Source: Herbaspirillum rubrisubalbicans
GTDB lineage: Bacteria; Pseudomonadota; Gammaproteobacteria; Burkholderiales; Burkholderiaceae_D
Assembly (NCBI RefSeq): GCF_003719195.1
Contig: NZ_CP024996.1
Coordinates: 744,001-808,000 of the forward strand
Direction of reading: 5' to 3'
DNA: 64,000 bases
The notes under the pieces are model-generated. The model did no database searches, had not been told where the DNA came from, and worked only from the letters and a program-made list of their open reading frames with translations. Position 1 is the stretch's first letter, and each line of letters opens with the position of its first letter. Both the position numbers and the translations under genes were made by a program. Shown one piece after another: positions 48,112 through 56,863 of this stretch.

Positions 48112-48729
48112 ATGATTCCGGCAGTTTTTCGCGACCGGCTGGCGGCCTTGCTGGCCAGTGGTCAGCGCACCCTCCTGGGCATTGCCGGCCCGCCCGGCAG
48201 CGGCAAGTCCACGCTGGCCCAGGCCCTGCTCGAACTGGTACCAGACCAGGCCGTGGTGCTGCCCATGGATGGCTATCACCTGGCCAATGCCGAGCTGGCC
48301 CGTCTGGGGCGGGCTGCGCGCAAGGGGGCCGAAGATACCTTTGACAGTGCCGGCTATGTCCATCTGCTCTCGCGCCTGCGCCGGCAAGCCCCGGACGAAA
48401 CCGTCTATGCCCCGCAGTTCCTGCGCGAGATCGAGGAAGCCATTGCCGGCAGCATCGGGATTGCACCGGCTACCCGCCTCATCATCACCGAAGGCAATTA
48501 CCTGTTGCTGGACCGTGGCCACTGGTCGCAGGTGCGAGCCTTGCTGGATGAGGTCTGGTACGTCGATGTCGATCCCGCGTTGCGTCTGGAACGCCTGATC
48601 GCGCGGCACGTACAGTTCGGCCGCAGCCGCGCCCAGGCCGAAGCCTGGGTGTTGGGCAGCGATGAAGTCAATGCAGCCCTGATCGAGACCACTCGCGGCC
48701 ACGCCGACCGGATTTTTCGCTGGGACTGA
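48112..48729 (+). CDS. P-loop kinase of the sugar operon (FrcK-like)
   Basis: A 205-residue nucleoside/sugar-kinase-like protein. The Walker A is LLGIAGPPGSGKSTLAQAL and a PMDGYHLAN substrate segment lies near 56-64. A Tyr/Glu-rich middle resembles uridine and pantothenate kinase relatives. It is the first gene of the operon with a binding protein, ATPase and permease, as frcK accompanies frcBCA in rhizobia. The substrate (a sugar or sugar derivative) is inferred from context. AAAAGGATGAGTCGAAC precedes the ATG. Confidence 0.78.
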   Translation: MIPAVFRDRLAALLASGQRTLLGIAGPPGSGKSTLAQALLELVPDQAVVLPMDGYHLANAELARLGRAARKGAEDTFDSAGYVHLLSRLRRQAPDETVYAPQFLREIEEAIAGSIGIAPATRLIITEGNYLLLDRGHWSQVRALLDEVWYVDVDPALRLERLIARHVQFGRSRAQAEAWVLGSDEVNAALIETTRGHADRIFRWD

Positions 48730-48760
48730 AAAATCCTGGCGTCAATGTCAGCAGCAAGCA

Positions 48761-48820
48761 GTACCGATAAGCACCGATAAGCACCGATAAGCACCGATAA
48801 GTAGCGATAAGTAACGATAC
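48761..48820 (+). repeat. Short tandem repeat, 10-bp unit x6, in the operon
   Basis: Six consecutive 10-base units lie between the kinase and the binding protein gene. Units 2-4 are exactly GCACCGATAA; the others differ by one to three bases (GTACCGATAA, GTAGCGATAA, GTAACGATAC). The array ends about 40 bases before the binding protein start and its ribosome site. Confidence 0.85.
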
Positions 48821-48862
48821 AAGCAGCAAGCCATCCCCCCTCTAAAAAGAACGGAGACCAGC

Positions 48863-49813
48863 ATGATCAAGAACACCCTCGCCATCGCCTGTGCCACCCT
48901 GTCGCTGGCGGCCATCGCATCCTCTTCGCAAGCCGCCGACAAACCGTTGAAGTCGGTCGGCGTCACCCTCGGTGATCTGGCCAATCCCTTCTTCGTGGCC
49001 ATCGCCAAGGGCGCTGAAAGTGGCGCGCACAAGATCAATCCCGAGGCCAAGGTGACCGTGGTTTCTTCCAAGTACGACCTCAACACCCAGGTCGGCCAGA
49101 TCGAGAACTTCATCGCCAACAAGGTCGACATGATCGTGCTCAATGCAGCCGACTCCAAGGGCGTCGGCCCGGCCGTGAAGAAAGCCAGGAAGGCTGGCAT
49201 CGTGGTGGTGGCGGTGGATGTGGCCGCTGAAGGAGCCGACGTGACCGTGATGTCGGACAACACCATGGCGGGCGCCCAATCCTGCAAGTTCATCGCCGAC
49301 AAGCTGCAGGGCAAGGGCAACGTGGTCATCGTCAATGGTCCGCCGGTGTCTGCCGTGATGGATCGAGTCACCGGCTGCAAGAGCGAATTCAAGAAGTCGC
49401 CCGGCATCAAGATCCTCTCCGACAACCAGAACGCCGGTGGCAGCCGCGATGGCGGCATGACCACCATGTCCAACCTGCTGGCAGCGCACGCCAAGATCGA
49501 TGGCGTCTTCGCCATCAACGATCCCACCGCCATCGGTGCGGAACTGGCGATCCGTCAGGCCAAGCGTAGCGATATCAAGGTCATCACCGGCGTGGATGGT
49601 GCGCCCGATGCCGAGCGCGCTCTGAAGGACAGCAAGTCGCTGTTCGCCGCCTCGCCGGCCCAGGATCCGTATGGCATGGCCGCCGAAAGCGTGGCCATCG
49701 GTTACCAGGTGATGAATGGCCATCCGCCATCCAATAGCATCAAGCTCTTGCCGGTCAAGCTGATCACGCGCGAGAACGTAGCCGATTACAAGGGCTGGGT
49801 ACCGGCTAACTGA
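48863..49813 (+). CDS. Sugar ABC transporter substrate-binding protein
   Basis: A 316-residue periplasmic binding protein of the ribose/galactose (type I) group. The signal peptide ends near residue 24 (SSSQAADKPL). The family opening is KSVGVTLGDLANPFFVAIAKG, and the hinge region holds GVFAINDPTAIGAELAIRQA. It delivers a sugar to the permease. The operon resembles the fructose system FrcBCA-K, so fructose or mannose are candidates by context only. GGAG 6 bases upstream supports the ATG. Confidence 0.9.
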   Translation: MIKNTLAIACATLSLAAIASSSQAADKPLKSVGVTLGDLANPFFVAIAKGAESGAHKINPEAKVTVVSSKYDLNTQVGQIENFIANKVDMIVLNAADSKGVGPAVKKARKAGIVVVAVDVAAEGADVTVMSDNTMAGAQSCKFIADKLQGKGNVVIVNGPPVSAVMDRVTGCKSEFKKSPGIKILSDNQNAGGSRDGGMTTMSNLLAAHAKIDGVFAINDPTAIGAELAIRQAKRSDIKVITGVDGAPDAERALKDSKSLFAASPAQDPYGMAAESVAIGYQVMNGHPPSNSIKLLPVKLITRENVADYKGWVPAN

Positions 49814-49926
49814 GGCCGTACGCACGCCGGCTTGCCGCACATTGCGGGCAAGCCGGCGCCGGTGTCCATGCCGGGTCGCCGTAAGCGGCTGTGCACGGAC
49901 GATGTTGCCGTCTTCCTCTTTTCGCC

Positions 49927-51516
49927 ATGACTTCCACTCCCATCCTGCAGATGACCGGCATCAGCAAGTCCTTCGGGGCCACGCGTGCGTTGTCGGAGAT
50001 GCATCTGACCATCCGCCCCGGCGAGATCCATGCCCTCATGGGTGAGAACGGTGCCGGCAAGAGCACGCTGATGAAAGTGCTTTCCGGGGTACACGCGCCC
50101 GACCGCGGTGACATCCTGCTCGACGGCAAGCCGGTCGCGCTGCGCGACCCCGGTGCCAGTCGTGCAGCCGGCATCAACCTCATCTATCAGGAACTGGCCG
50201 TCGCACCCAACATCAGCGTGGCCGCCAATGTCTTCATGGGCAGCGAATTGCGCACGCGCTGGGGCCTGATCGATCACGCTGCCATGCGCAAGCGCACCGA
50301 TGCCGTCCTGTCCCAACTGGGCGCAGCCTTCCGCGCCTCGGACCGCGCCGGGCGACTTTCCATTGCCGAACAACAGCAGGTCGAAATCGCCCGTGCCCTG
50401 GTGCATCGCAGCCGCATCGTCATCATGGATGAGCCGACTGCGGCGCTCTCCGAACGGGAGACCGAACATCTGTTTGGCGTGGTGCGCCGCCTGCGCGACG
50501 AAGGTCTGGCCATCATCTACATCAGCCACCGCATGGCCGAGGTGTATGCCTTGGCCGACCGCGTGACGGTGCTGCGCGATGGCAGCTTCGTGGGCGAACT
50601 GACGCGTGAGCAAATCGATTCCGAGCGCATCGTGCAGATGATGGTGGGCCGCTCGCTGGGTGAGTTCTACCAGCATCAGCGCATGGCGCCAGAGCAGGCC
50701 GCCGCGCTGCCTACCGTCTTGCAGGTGCAGGACCTGGCCGGTGGCAGGGTCAAGCCGGCTTCCTTCACAGTACGGGCCGGCGAGGTGCTCGGTTTTGCCG
50801 GACTGGTCGGGGCTGGGCGCACCGAGCTGGCGCGGCTGCTCTTCGGCGCTGACGCCAGGAGTGGCGGTCAGATCCTGCTCGGCGACCAGGCCTTGCAGAT
50901 CGATGAGCCGCGCGCGGCCATGCGTGCCGGCATCGCCTATGTGCCGGAAGATCGCAAGGGCCAGGGGCTGTTCCTGCAGATGGCCGTGGGCACCAATGCC
51001 ACCATGAACGTAGCTGGTCGTCATGCCCGGTTGGGACTGGTACGCAGTCGGGCGCTGCGAGGCGTGGCGCAGGCATCGATACGACGCCTCAACGTCAAGG
51101 TCGCCCATCCCGATGTCGCCGTGGGCAAGCTCTCCGGTGGCAATCAGCAAAAGGTCTTGCTGGCGCGCTGGCTGGAGATCGCCCCCAAGGTCTTGATCCT
51201 GGATGAGCCCACGCGGGGTGTGGATATCTATGCCAAGAGCGAGATCTATCAACTTATCCACAAGCTGGCCGAGCAGGGCGTGGCGGTCGTGGTCATCTCC
51301 AGCGAATTGCCGGAAATCATCGGCATCTGCGACCGCGTGCTGGTCATGCGTGAGGGGAGCATCACGGGCGAATTGTCCGGTGCGGCCATTACCCAGGAAA
51401 GCATCATGCACCTGGCCACCGACACGGCTGGTCTGAGCGCGGCGCAGAATCATGGCGCCATGGCCTCGCAGCGTTCGGAGAGCCCAGATTCTTCTCGTTC
51501 TTCCCATTCCTTTTAG
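49927..51516 (+). CDS. Sugar ABC transporter ATP-binding protein (two ABC domains)
   Basis: A 529-residue protein with two tandem nucleotide-binding domains, as in RbsA/AraG/XylG. The first Walker A is LMGENGAGKSTLMKVL near 38, with signature LSIAEQQQVEIARAL and Walker B VIMDEPTAALSE. The second domain has a degenerate Walker A (GFAGLVGAGRTELAR) and signature LSGGNQQKVLLARWL, with LILDEPTRGVDI as Walker B. The start MTSTPILQMTG is preferred over an extension of 12 residues. It overlaps no gene; the permease follows by 2 bases. Confidence 0.93.
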   Translation: MTSTPILQMTGISKSFGATRALSEMHLTIRPGEIHALMGENGAGKSTLMKVLSGVHAPDRGDILLDGKPVALRDPGASRAAGINLIYQELAVAPNISVAANVFMGSELRTRWGLIDHAAMRKRTDAVLSQLGAAFRASDRAGRLSIAEQQQVEIARALVHRSRIVIMDEPTAALSERETEHLFGVVRRLRDEGLAIIYISHRMAEVYALADRVTVLRDGSFVGELTREQIDSERIVQMMVGRSLGEFYQHQRMAPEQAAALPTVLQVQDLAGGRVKPASFTVRAGEVLGFAGLVGAGRTELARLLFGADARSGGQILLGDQALQIDEPRAAMRAGIAYVPEDRKGQGLFLQMAVGTNATMNVAGRHARLGLVRSRALRGVAQASIRRLNVKVAHPDVAVGKLSGGNQQKVLLARWLEIAPKVLILDEPTRGVDIYAKSEIYQLIHKLAEQGVAVVVISSELPEIIGICDRVLVMREGSITGELSGAAITQESIMHLATDTAGLSAAQNHGAMASQRSESPDSSRSSHSF

Positions 51517-51518
51517 TC

Positions 51519-52547
51519 ATGGCTGACCTCATTCCTATGCATAAAAACGATGCCGGCGCGGCGGTTGCAGCGCGCTCTTCTTCCTCGGTCTCGCAATGGC
51601 TGCTGCACCGGCTGGGCATGTTGCCGGTGCTGGTAGTGCTGTACCTGCTGTTCTATGCGCTGACGATCTACCTGAGTGGCGATGGCGGCTCCAACTTCGC
51701 CACCACCGAAAACACCATGAACATCCTGCGCCAGGTGGCCATCAATCTGGTGCTGGCGGCGGGCATGACCTTCGTCATCCTCACCGCCGGCATCGACCTG
51801 TCGGTAGGTTCGGTGCTGGCGGTTTCGGCGGTGCTGGGAATGCAGGTCTCCTTGAGTGCCGCACCCGGCTGGTCCATACCCATGTTCATCGTGTCAGGGC
51901 TGGTGATGGGCATGGTCAATGGCGCCATGGTGGCTTTCCTCAACATCAATGCCTTCGTGGTCACGCTGGGCACGATGACGGCCTTCCGAGGCGCGGCCTA
52001 TCTGCTGGCCGATGGCACCACGGTCTTGAACAGCGACATTCCCAGTTTCGAATGGATCGGCAATGGTGACTTCCTGCGCGTGCCCTGGCTGATCTGGGTC
52101 GCCGTGGCAGTGGTGTTGCTGTCCTGGGTGATCCTGCGCAAGACGGTGCTGGGGATGCATATCTACGCCATCGGCGGCAACCTGCAGGCAGCGCGCCTGA
52201 CCGGCATTCGCGTGGGGTTGGTCTTGCTGTTCGTCTATTCGATCAGCGGCCTGTTCTCAGGACTGGCCGGCGCCATGTCGACCAGTCGCCTGTATGGTGC
52301 CAACGGTAATTGGGGCAGCGGCTACGAGCTCGATGCGATTGCTGCGGTGGTGCTGGGCGGCACCAGTCTGATGGGGGGCGTCGGCACCATCTGGGGGACG
52401 GTGGTGGGGGCGCTCATCATTGGCGTGATGAACAATGGATTGACCATCCTGGGCTTGTCGTCTTTCTGGCAATACGTGGCCAAGGGCGCGGTGATCGTGC
52501 TGGCGGTGATCCTGGACAAGTGGCGCCAGAAGGATGCGACCCAATGA
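51519..52547 (+). CDS. Sugar ABC transporter permease
   Basis: A 342-residue inner-membrane permease of the BPD_transp_2 (RbsC) type. It has about eight to nine helices and the family segments VLAAGMTFVILTAGIDLSVGSVLAVSA near 80-106 (in part TAGIDLSVGSVLA) and GRNLQAARLTGI-like GGNLQAARLTGIRV. LGGTSLMGGVGTIWGTVVGALIIG near 280 is the loop that contacts the ATPase. It lies 2 bases after the ATPase and overlaps the epimerase start by four bases (ATGA). Confidence 0.92.
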   Translation: MADLIPMHKNDAGAAVAARSSSSVSQWLLHRLGMLPVLVVLYLLFYALTIYLSGDGGSNFATTENTMNILRQVAINLVLAAGMTFVILTAGIDLSVGSVLAVSAVLGMQVSLSAAPGWSIPMFIVSGLVMGMVNGAMVAFLNINAFVVTLGTMTAFRGAAYLLADGTTVLNSDIPSFEWIGNGDFLRVPWLIWVAVAVVLLSWVILRKTVLGMHIYAIGGNLQAARLTGIRVGLVLLFVYSISGLFSGLAGAMSTSRLYGANGNWGSGYELDAIAAVVLGGTSLMGGVGTIWGTVVGALIIGVMNNGLTILGLSSFWQYVAKGAVIVLAVILDKWRQKDATQ

Positions 52548-53764
52548 AGCCCGCAACCGACATCGGAGACCTCATGTCCCATCCCGACTTCGCAAGCCGC
52601 CGTTTCCTGCAGGCGCACGTGGCCGATACGCTGGCCTTCTATGATCGCCACGCCATCGATCCGCAAGGCGGCTTCTTCCACTACCTGAAGGACGATGGCA
52701 GCGTCTATGAGCACAGCCACCGGCACCTGGTCAGCGCCACGCGCTTGGTCTTCACGCAAGCCATGGCCTACACCCACACCGGCCAGCCCCGTTACCTGCA
52801 ACAGGCGCGCCATGCGCTGGCACACCTGGAGCGGTTCCGTCATCGACAGGGGCCGCTGGCCGGGCTGTATGCCTGGACCTTGCGCGATGACCGCATCAAG
52901 GATGGCACCGTGATGGCCTATGGCCAGGCATTCGTGCTGCTGGCCCAGGCTCATGCGCATCGCATCGGTCTGTGTGATGCCGAGCAGGTGGCGCAGGCTT
53001 TTGCTCGCATGGAAGGCGCCTTCTTCGAACCCGCCCATGCGGCCTATGCCGATGAGATCACCGCAGCCGGAGAATTGATCGCCTATCGCGGCCAGAACGC
53101 CAACATGCACATGTGTGAAGCCTGCCTGGCCGCCTATGCCGCCACTGGCCGTGCGCTCTACCTTGAGCGGGCACAGTTGCTGATCGAGCGTTTCGTCTTT
53201 GACCTGGCGCGGCAATCGCAGGACATGGTCTGGGAACATTACCGCGCCGACTGGTCGCTGGACCACGACTACAACCGCGGCAATCGCGACAACATCTTCA
53301 AGCCATGGGGGTTCCAGACCGGCCATCAGACCGAGTGGGCCAAGCTGCTATTGATTGCACACGGCCACGAGCCACGCCCAGAATACATTGCGCGCGCGGC
53401 CGAGTTGCAGACGGCAGCCTGGGAGCATGGCTGGGATGCGCAACATGGTGGCCTGATCTACGGCTTCGATCCCGCGCTGCAGCCCTATGACAGCGACAAG
53501 TATTTCTGGGTCCAGGCCGAATCCTTCGCCAGCGCCTGGCGCTTGTGGCGGGTCACTGGCGAGGAGCGCTTCCGGGCCCAGTATCACGCGATCTGGGCGT
53601 GGAGCTGGGCGCATCTGGTCGATCATCAATACGGCGCGTGGTTCCGCATCCTGGCGGCCGATGGAAGCAAACTGGAAGATACCAAATCACCTGCGGGCAA
53701 GGTCGACTACCACACCATGGGGGCCTGCTGGGATGTGATGGAAGCAGGCGGACTGGACGACTAG
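52544..53764 (+). CDS. AGE-family epimerase/isomerase (mannose isomerase-like)
   Basis: A 406-residue protein of the N-acylglucosamine 2-epimerase family, an (alpha/alpha)6 barrel. Active-site-type His and Arg residues occur in YEHSHRHLVSATRLVF and YRGQNANMHMCEACLAA, with Trp-rich segments such as KYFWVQAESFASAWRLW. The relatives isomerise mannose to fructose or epimerise N-acetylsugars. In an operon with a fructose-type transporter and a kinase, mannose/fructose conversion is a plausible role. ATGA overlap with the permease; an alternative start at 52574 has GGAG 7 bases upstream. Confidence 0.85.
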   Translation: MKPATDIGDLMSHPDFASRRFLQAHVADTLAFYDRHAIDPQGGFFHYLKDDGSVYEHSHRHLVSATRLVFTQAMAYTHTGQPRYLQQARHALAHLERFRHRQGPLAGLYAWTLRDDRIKDGTVMAYGQAFVLLAQAHAHRIGLCDAEQVAQAFARMEGAFFEPAHAAYADEITAAGELIAYRGQNANMHMCEACLAAYAATGRALYLERAQLLIERFVFDLARQSQDMVWEHYRADWSLDHDYNRGNRDNIFKPWGFQTGHQTEWAKLLLIAHGHEPRPEYIARAAELQTAAWEHGWDAQHGGLIYGFDPALQPYDSDKYFWVQAESFASAWRLWRVTGEERFRAQYHAIWAWSWAHLVDHQYGAWFRILAADGSKLEDTKSPAGKVDYHTMGACWDVMEAGGLDD

Positions 53765-53834
53765 CTGTCGGTAATGCAGCGGGTCTTCAACGCAGCGATG
53801 GGAATACGGACAAGCTTGGAGTGCATGTACAGAT

Positions 53835-55265
53835 TTATTCGGACGGAGCGGGCGGTGGCGACACCGGTGGCGCCATCAGCACCCGATTGCGACCTGCCGT
53901 TTTGGCCTGGTAGAGCGCGGCATCGGCGGCCTGCATCAAGGTTTCCAGGCGCGCCTCGGGATGTGCCGGGATGCAGGAGGCGACCCCGCAGCTGATGGTA
54001 AGGCGTCCGAGGAGTGATCCGGCGTGCGGCAGATCGAGCGCATAGATGGCATCGCACATGCGCTGTACGATCTGCAACCCGTGCTGGCCATCGGTATCGC
54101 TCACAATCACCGCGAATTCTTCGCCGCCGTAGCGCGCCACGGTTTCGCCGGCGCGGCCGATGGTCTCTTGCAGGGTCTGCGCCACTTGGCGCAGCACGGC
54201 GTCCCCGGCCACGTGGCCGTAGTGGTCGTTATAGGGCTTGAACCAGTCCACATCGATGAAGGCCACCGTCAGCGGTCTGGCATGACGCACGCTGCGTCGC
54301 CATTCCTGGTCCAGCGTTTCATCGAAGCTGCGCCGATTGGCGATCCCGGTGAGGCCATCGGTGAGACTGAGGGAACGCAAGCGTTCATTGGCCTGGGCCA
54401 GGTCATGCGTGCGCTCGGCGATGCGCAACTCCAGCGATTTGTTGAGCAGGCGCAGCGATTCCTTTTCCTGTTCCAGTTGCGCATAGAGTGCGCGGTTCTG
54501 CGCGGCTCGTTTGCGCAGGTTGGACAGCATGGCGTTGATGGCTTCTGCCAGGAAGTGCAGCTCATGACGCTGCTTGCCCGGCAGGTAGATGCTTTGGGGC
54601 GATTGCGGATGCTGGGATGCATCGGGCTGGCTCAGGTTCTGTCCGCTCACGAAGTCGGCCAGTTGCGCGATCGGCTGCCCCAGCCAGCGATTGAACACGT
54701 AGAGGAAGATGAACCACAGCACCAATGTCTTGATGATCGAGTTGATCAGGATCAGCGTGAAACCGTAGGCCACTTTTTTGATGACGACATGCCGGCTGGA
54801 ATACACGGTCCATGCGCCGATGTCGTGAGTAACCCCATGTTCATCGCGATAGAGGATGGGAAAGCGATGACTGGTGGCGGCATCGAAGAAGCCCGGCTGC
54901 AGCGCGCTGCGGGCACCGTCGCTATCGACATGGATGTGACTGCCATCCTGCTCGATGATGTTGCCCAGTGCCATTACCAACCGCCCTTGTGGATCTTCGA
55001 TCTTCACTCCGGTGACCACTGGCAGGTTGCTGATGCCGCGCAGGGTGGCTTTTTGCACATCGCCCTGGAAGCGCCAGGTGGAGCTGGCCAGGCTGGCGCC
55101 GAAGGTCTGCTCCATGGCGCGCAATTCATTGTCCACGCCCGATTGTGTATGTTCATACTCGGCACCCAACTGGAGGCAGGTGACGATGAGCGTCACTAAA
55201 AAGTAACTTCCGAAAATGATGCGCAGCAGGTGGACTGCCAGAGAATTTTTGGAGAGCAAATTCAT
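53835..55265 (-). CDS. Membrane-bound diguanylate cyclase (GGDEF)
   Basis: Synthesises c-di-GMP. The 476-residue protein has TM1 (about 11-33), a periplasmic sensor region (about 35-172) and TM2 (about 175-197). A coiled-coil stalk with LEQEKESLRLLNKSLELR follows, then the GGDEF domain (about 320-476). The active loop is RYGGEEFAVIV, and FIDVDWFKPYNDHYGH supplies metal ligands. The I-site that normally reads RxxD is RAGE, so feedback inhibition may be weak. The start MNLLSKNSLAV lies 23 bases after a small reading frame with a strong ribosome site. Confidence 0.9.
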   Translation of the reverse strand: MNLLSKNSLAVHLLRIIFGSYFLVTLIVTCLQLGAEYEHTQSGVDNELRAMEQTFGASLASSTWRFQGDVQKATLRGISNLPVVTGVKIEDPQGRLVMALGNIIEQDGSHIHVDSDGARSALQPGFFDAATSHRFPILYRDEHGVTHDIGAWTVYSSRHVVIKKVAYGFTLILINSIIKTLVLWFIFLYVFNRWLGQPIAQLADFVSGQNLSQPDASQHPQSPQSIYLPGKQRHELHFLAEAINAMLSNLRKRAAQNRALYAQLEQEKESLRLLNKSLELRIAERTHDLAQANERLRSLSLTDGLTGIANRRSFDETLDQEWRRSVRHARPLTVAFIDVDWFKPYNDHYGHVAGDAVLRQVAQTLQETIGRAGETVARYGGEEFAVIVSDTDGQHGLQIVQRMCDAIYALDLPHAGSLLGRLTISCGVASCIPAHPEARLETLMQAADAALYQAKTAGRNRVLMAPPVSPPPAPSE

Positions 55266-55288
55266 GTTCTTGCGGGGGGATGCTTTGC

Positions 55289-55456
55289 TCAGGAATGGTT
55301 GGTGCCGCGGGATGCAGTAGGGGTGCAGCAGGCGGACATCGTTGCCGCAGGATGGGCAGCAGCGCCTGTGTGTTGCGCATAAGGGCAAGGCACCAGGCAC
55401 TGTACTGCCGCATCGGGCAGGATGCTGGGTATTGGTAAGGCATGAGACTGCCTCAT
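55289..55456 (-). CDS. Candidate 55-aa leader reading frame upstream of the diguanylate cyclase
   Basis: An ATG with a GGAGG 7 bases upstream opens a 55-residue frame (MRQSHALPIPSILPD to ASRGTNHS). It ends 23 bases before the diguanylate cyclase start, which itself lacks a good ribosome site. The peptide is Pro/Ala/Cys-rich and matches no family I know. It could be a leader or coupling frame, or a chance ribosome site; confidence is low. Confidence 0.35.
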   Translation of the reverse strand: MRQSHALPIPSILPDAAVQCLVPCPYAQHTGAAAHPAATMSACCTPTASRGTNHS

Positions 55457-55725
55457 GGAATTTCCTCCCGCTAAGGTATTGATGGGCCTTGTGCTGGCCT
55501 TGTTATAAGCGGGGTAAATTTTAACAGTTCGGTTTTGTGGAAATGGCGCGATGTGTGTCGACGTGTGGTTTATTGAACGACCGCTGTCGCCGTGCTGCGA
55601 GGATTGATGAGGGTTGCGAAATGGGGGACATTGCGCCAACAACAAAAAACCCGCCCTTCTTTCGAAGAGGCGGGTTTTTCGGACGGCGCCGCATACGCAT
55701 GATTGCACATGCAGCGACGGGTATC
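55457..55725. other. Intergenic region between the leader frame and tRNA-Met
   Basis: The 269 bases hold the tRNA terminator (55644-55679) and, nearer the leader frame, GTTATAAGCGGGGTAAATTT-type AT-rich stretches where the minus-strand promoter of the diguanylate cyclase is expected. I see no other gene. Confidence 0.4.
55644..55679 (-). terminator. Terminator after tRNA-Met
   Basis: The arms AAACCCGCC (55647-55655) and GGCGGGTTT (55669-55677), with an inner CTTC/GAAG extension, are followed on the minus strand by TTTTTTG. Confidence 0.8.
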
Positions 55726-55802
55726 TGGTGGTGATAGGTGGACTTGAACCACCGACCCCAGCATTATGAGTGCTGTGCTCTAACCAGCTGAGCTATATCA
55801 CC
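55726..55802 (-). tRNA. tRNA-Met (anticodon CAT), elongator
   Basis: A 77-nt cloverleaf including the encoded 3' CCA. The acceptor stem is GGTGATA/TATCACC, the D-arm GCTC-AGCTGGTTA-GAGC, the anticodon stem CAGCA/TGCTG with loop CTCATAA (anticodon CAT), and the T-arm GGTGG-TTCAAGT-CCACC. The sequence resembles elongator tRNA-Met of E. coli rather than initiator tRNA, since the acceptor begins with a paired G-C. It lies 94 bases after miaA on the same strand. Confidence 0.95.
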
Positions 55803-55895
55803 AGGAGGCAAGCCCGAGACTATAGTCGTCTGGGCGGCTTTTGTCAATACTTTTTCCGTGTTTTCCTATTCAATGTATCCACAGCCGTTTCAGGC

Positions 55896-56852
55896 TCATG
55901 CGGTGCGGTGTTCGGCCACTGCCTGTCGTACCTGCATGAGTACCTCAGCGGTGGCGTCCGGGCGGTTGCAGTCGATGCTGATGCGCTCCGGCATGGAGCG
56001 CAGCCAGGTCAACTGCCGCTTGGCCAACTGGCGGGTGGCGGCGATGCCTTTTTCGCGCAGCGTGGCGACATCGATGCTGCCGTCCAGGTATTCCCACATC
56101 TGCCGGTAACCGACGCAGCGCATCGAGGGCAGGCCCAGGTGCAGATCGCCGCGCTCGCGCAGGGCGGCCACTTCGCGTTGCAGGGCGCCGTCGCGCAGCA
56201 TCAGGTCGAAGCGCAGCGCGATGCGCTCATGCAGGACAGCGCGTTCGCTGGGTTCCAGCGCCAGCGGCAGCAATTCGAACGGCAGTGGTTCGGCCGGCTT
56301 TTGCGACAACAGCGACGACATCGGTTGCCCGGTCAGCAGCGTGATTTCCAGCGCCCGCTGGATGCGTTGACTGTCGGTGGGCTTCAGGCGGGCCGCAGTC
56401 ACTGGGTCCAATGCAGCCAACCTGGCGTGCATGGCCGGCATTCCGAATTCGGCCGCTTGTTGGTCCAGTTGCGCGCGCAGGGCAGGATCGGCTTGCGGCA
56501 GCTCATCGAGGCCATCGCGCAAGACCTTGAAGTAGAGCATGGTGCCGCCCACCAGCAAGGGCAGCTTGCCGCGTGCGGCAATCTCCCGCGTCAGGCGTAG
56601 CGCATCCTGGCGGAATTGCATGGCCGAGTAGGCAGCGGTGGGATCGATGATGTCGATGAGGTGGTGCGGCACGGCCGCCAGCTCTTCGGCGCTGGGTTTG
56701 GCCGTGCCGATATCCATGCCGCGATAGACCAGCGCGGAATCGACGGAAATGATTTCGCAGGGCAGATGGCGGGCAATCTCCAGCGCGGCGGCCGTCTTGC
56801 CGGAGGCGGTGGGGCCCATGATGGCTATCGCCAGGGGCAGGCGCATGTTCAT
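55896..56852 (-). CDS. miaA: tRNA dimethylallyltransferase MiaA
   Basis: Adds a dimethylallyl group to A37 of UNN-reading tRNAs, the step before MiaB. The 318-residue protein begins [20 protein letters not shown], with the P-loop. It contains [19 protein letters not shown] and [19 protein letters not shown], the dimethylallyl-binding segments, and GVGYRQMW-like [13 protein letters not shown]. The ATG lies 12 bases after mutL, and GGGAGG is just upstream; a second ATG two codons later is possible. It is likely co-transcribed with mutL. Confidence 0.95.
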   Translation of the reverse strand: MNMRLPLAIAIMGPTASGKTAAALEIARHLPCEIISVDSALVYRGMDIGTAKPSAEELAAVPHHLIDIIDPTAAYSAMQFRQDALRLTREIAARGKLPLLVGGTMLYFKVLRDGLDELPQADPALRAQLDQQAAEFGMPAMHARLAALDPVTAARLKPTDSQRIQRALEITLLTGQPMSSLLSQKPAEPLPFELLPLALEPSERAVLHERIALRFDLMLRDGALQREVAALRERGDLHLGLPSMRCVGYRQMWEYLDGSIDVATLREKGIAATRQLAKRQLTWLRSMPERISIDCNRPDATAEVLMQVRQAVAEHRTA

Positions 56853-56863
56853 CCTGCCTCCCC

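Noticed and set aside
48761..48820. Possible CRISPR array
   Set aside because: The units are 10 bp, contiguous, without spacers, and no cas genes are near.
49786..51507. 573-codon minus-strand frame opposite the sugar ABC ATPase
   Set aside because: Antisense of a protein with all ABC motifs; no motif on the minus strand.
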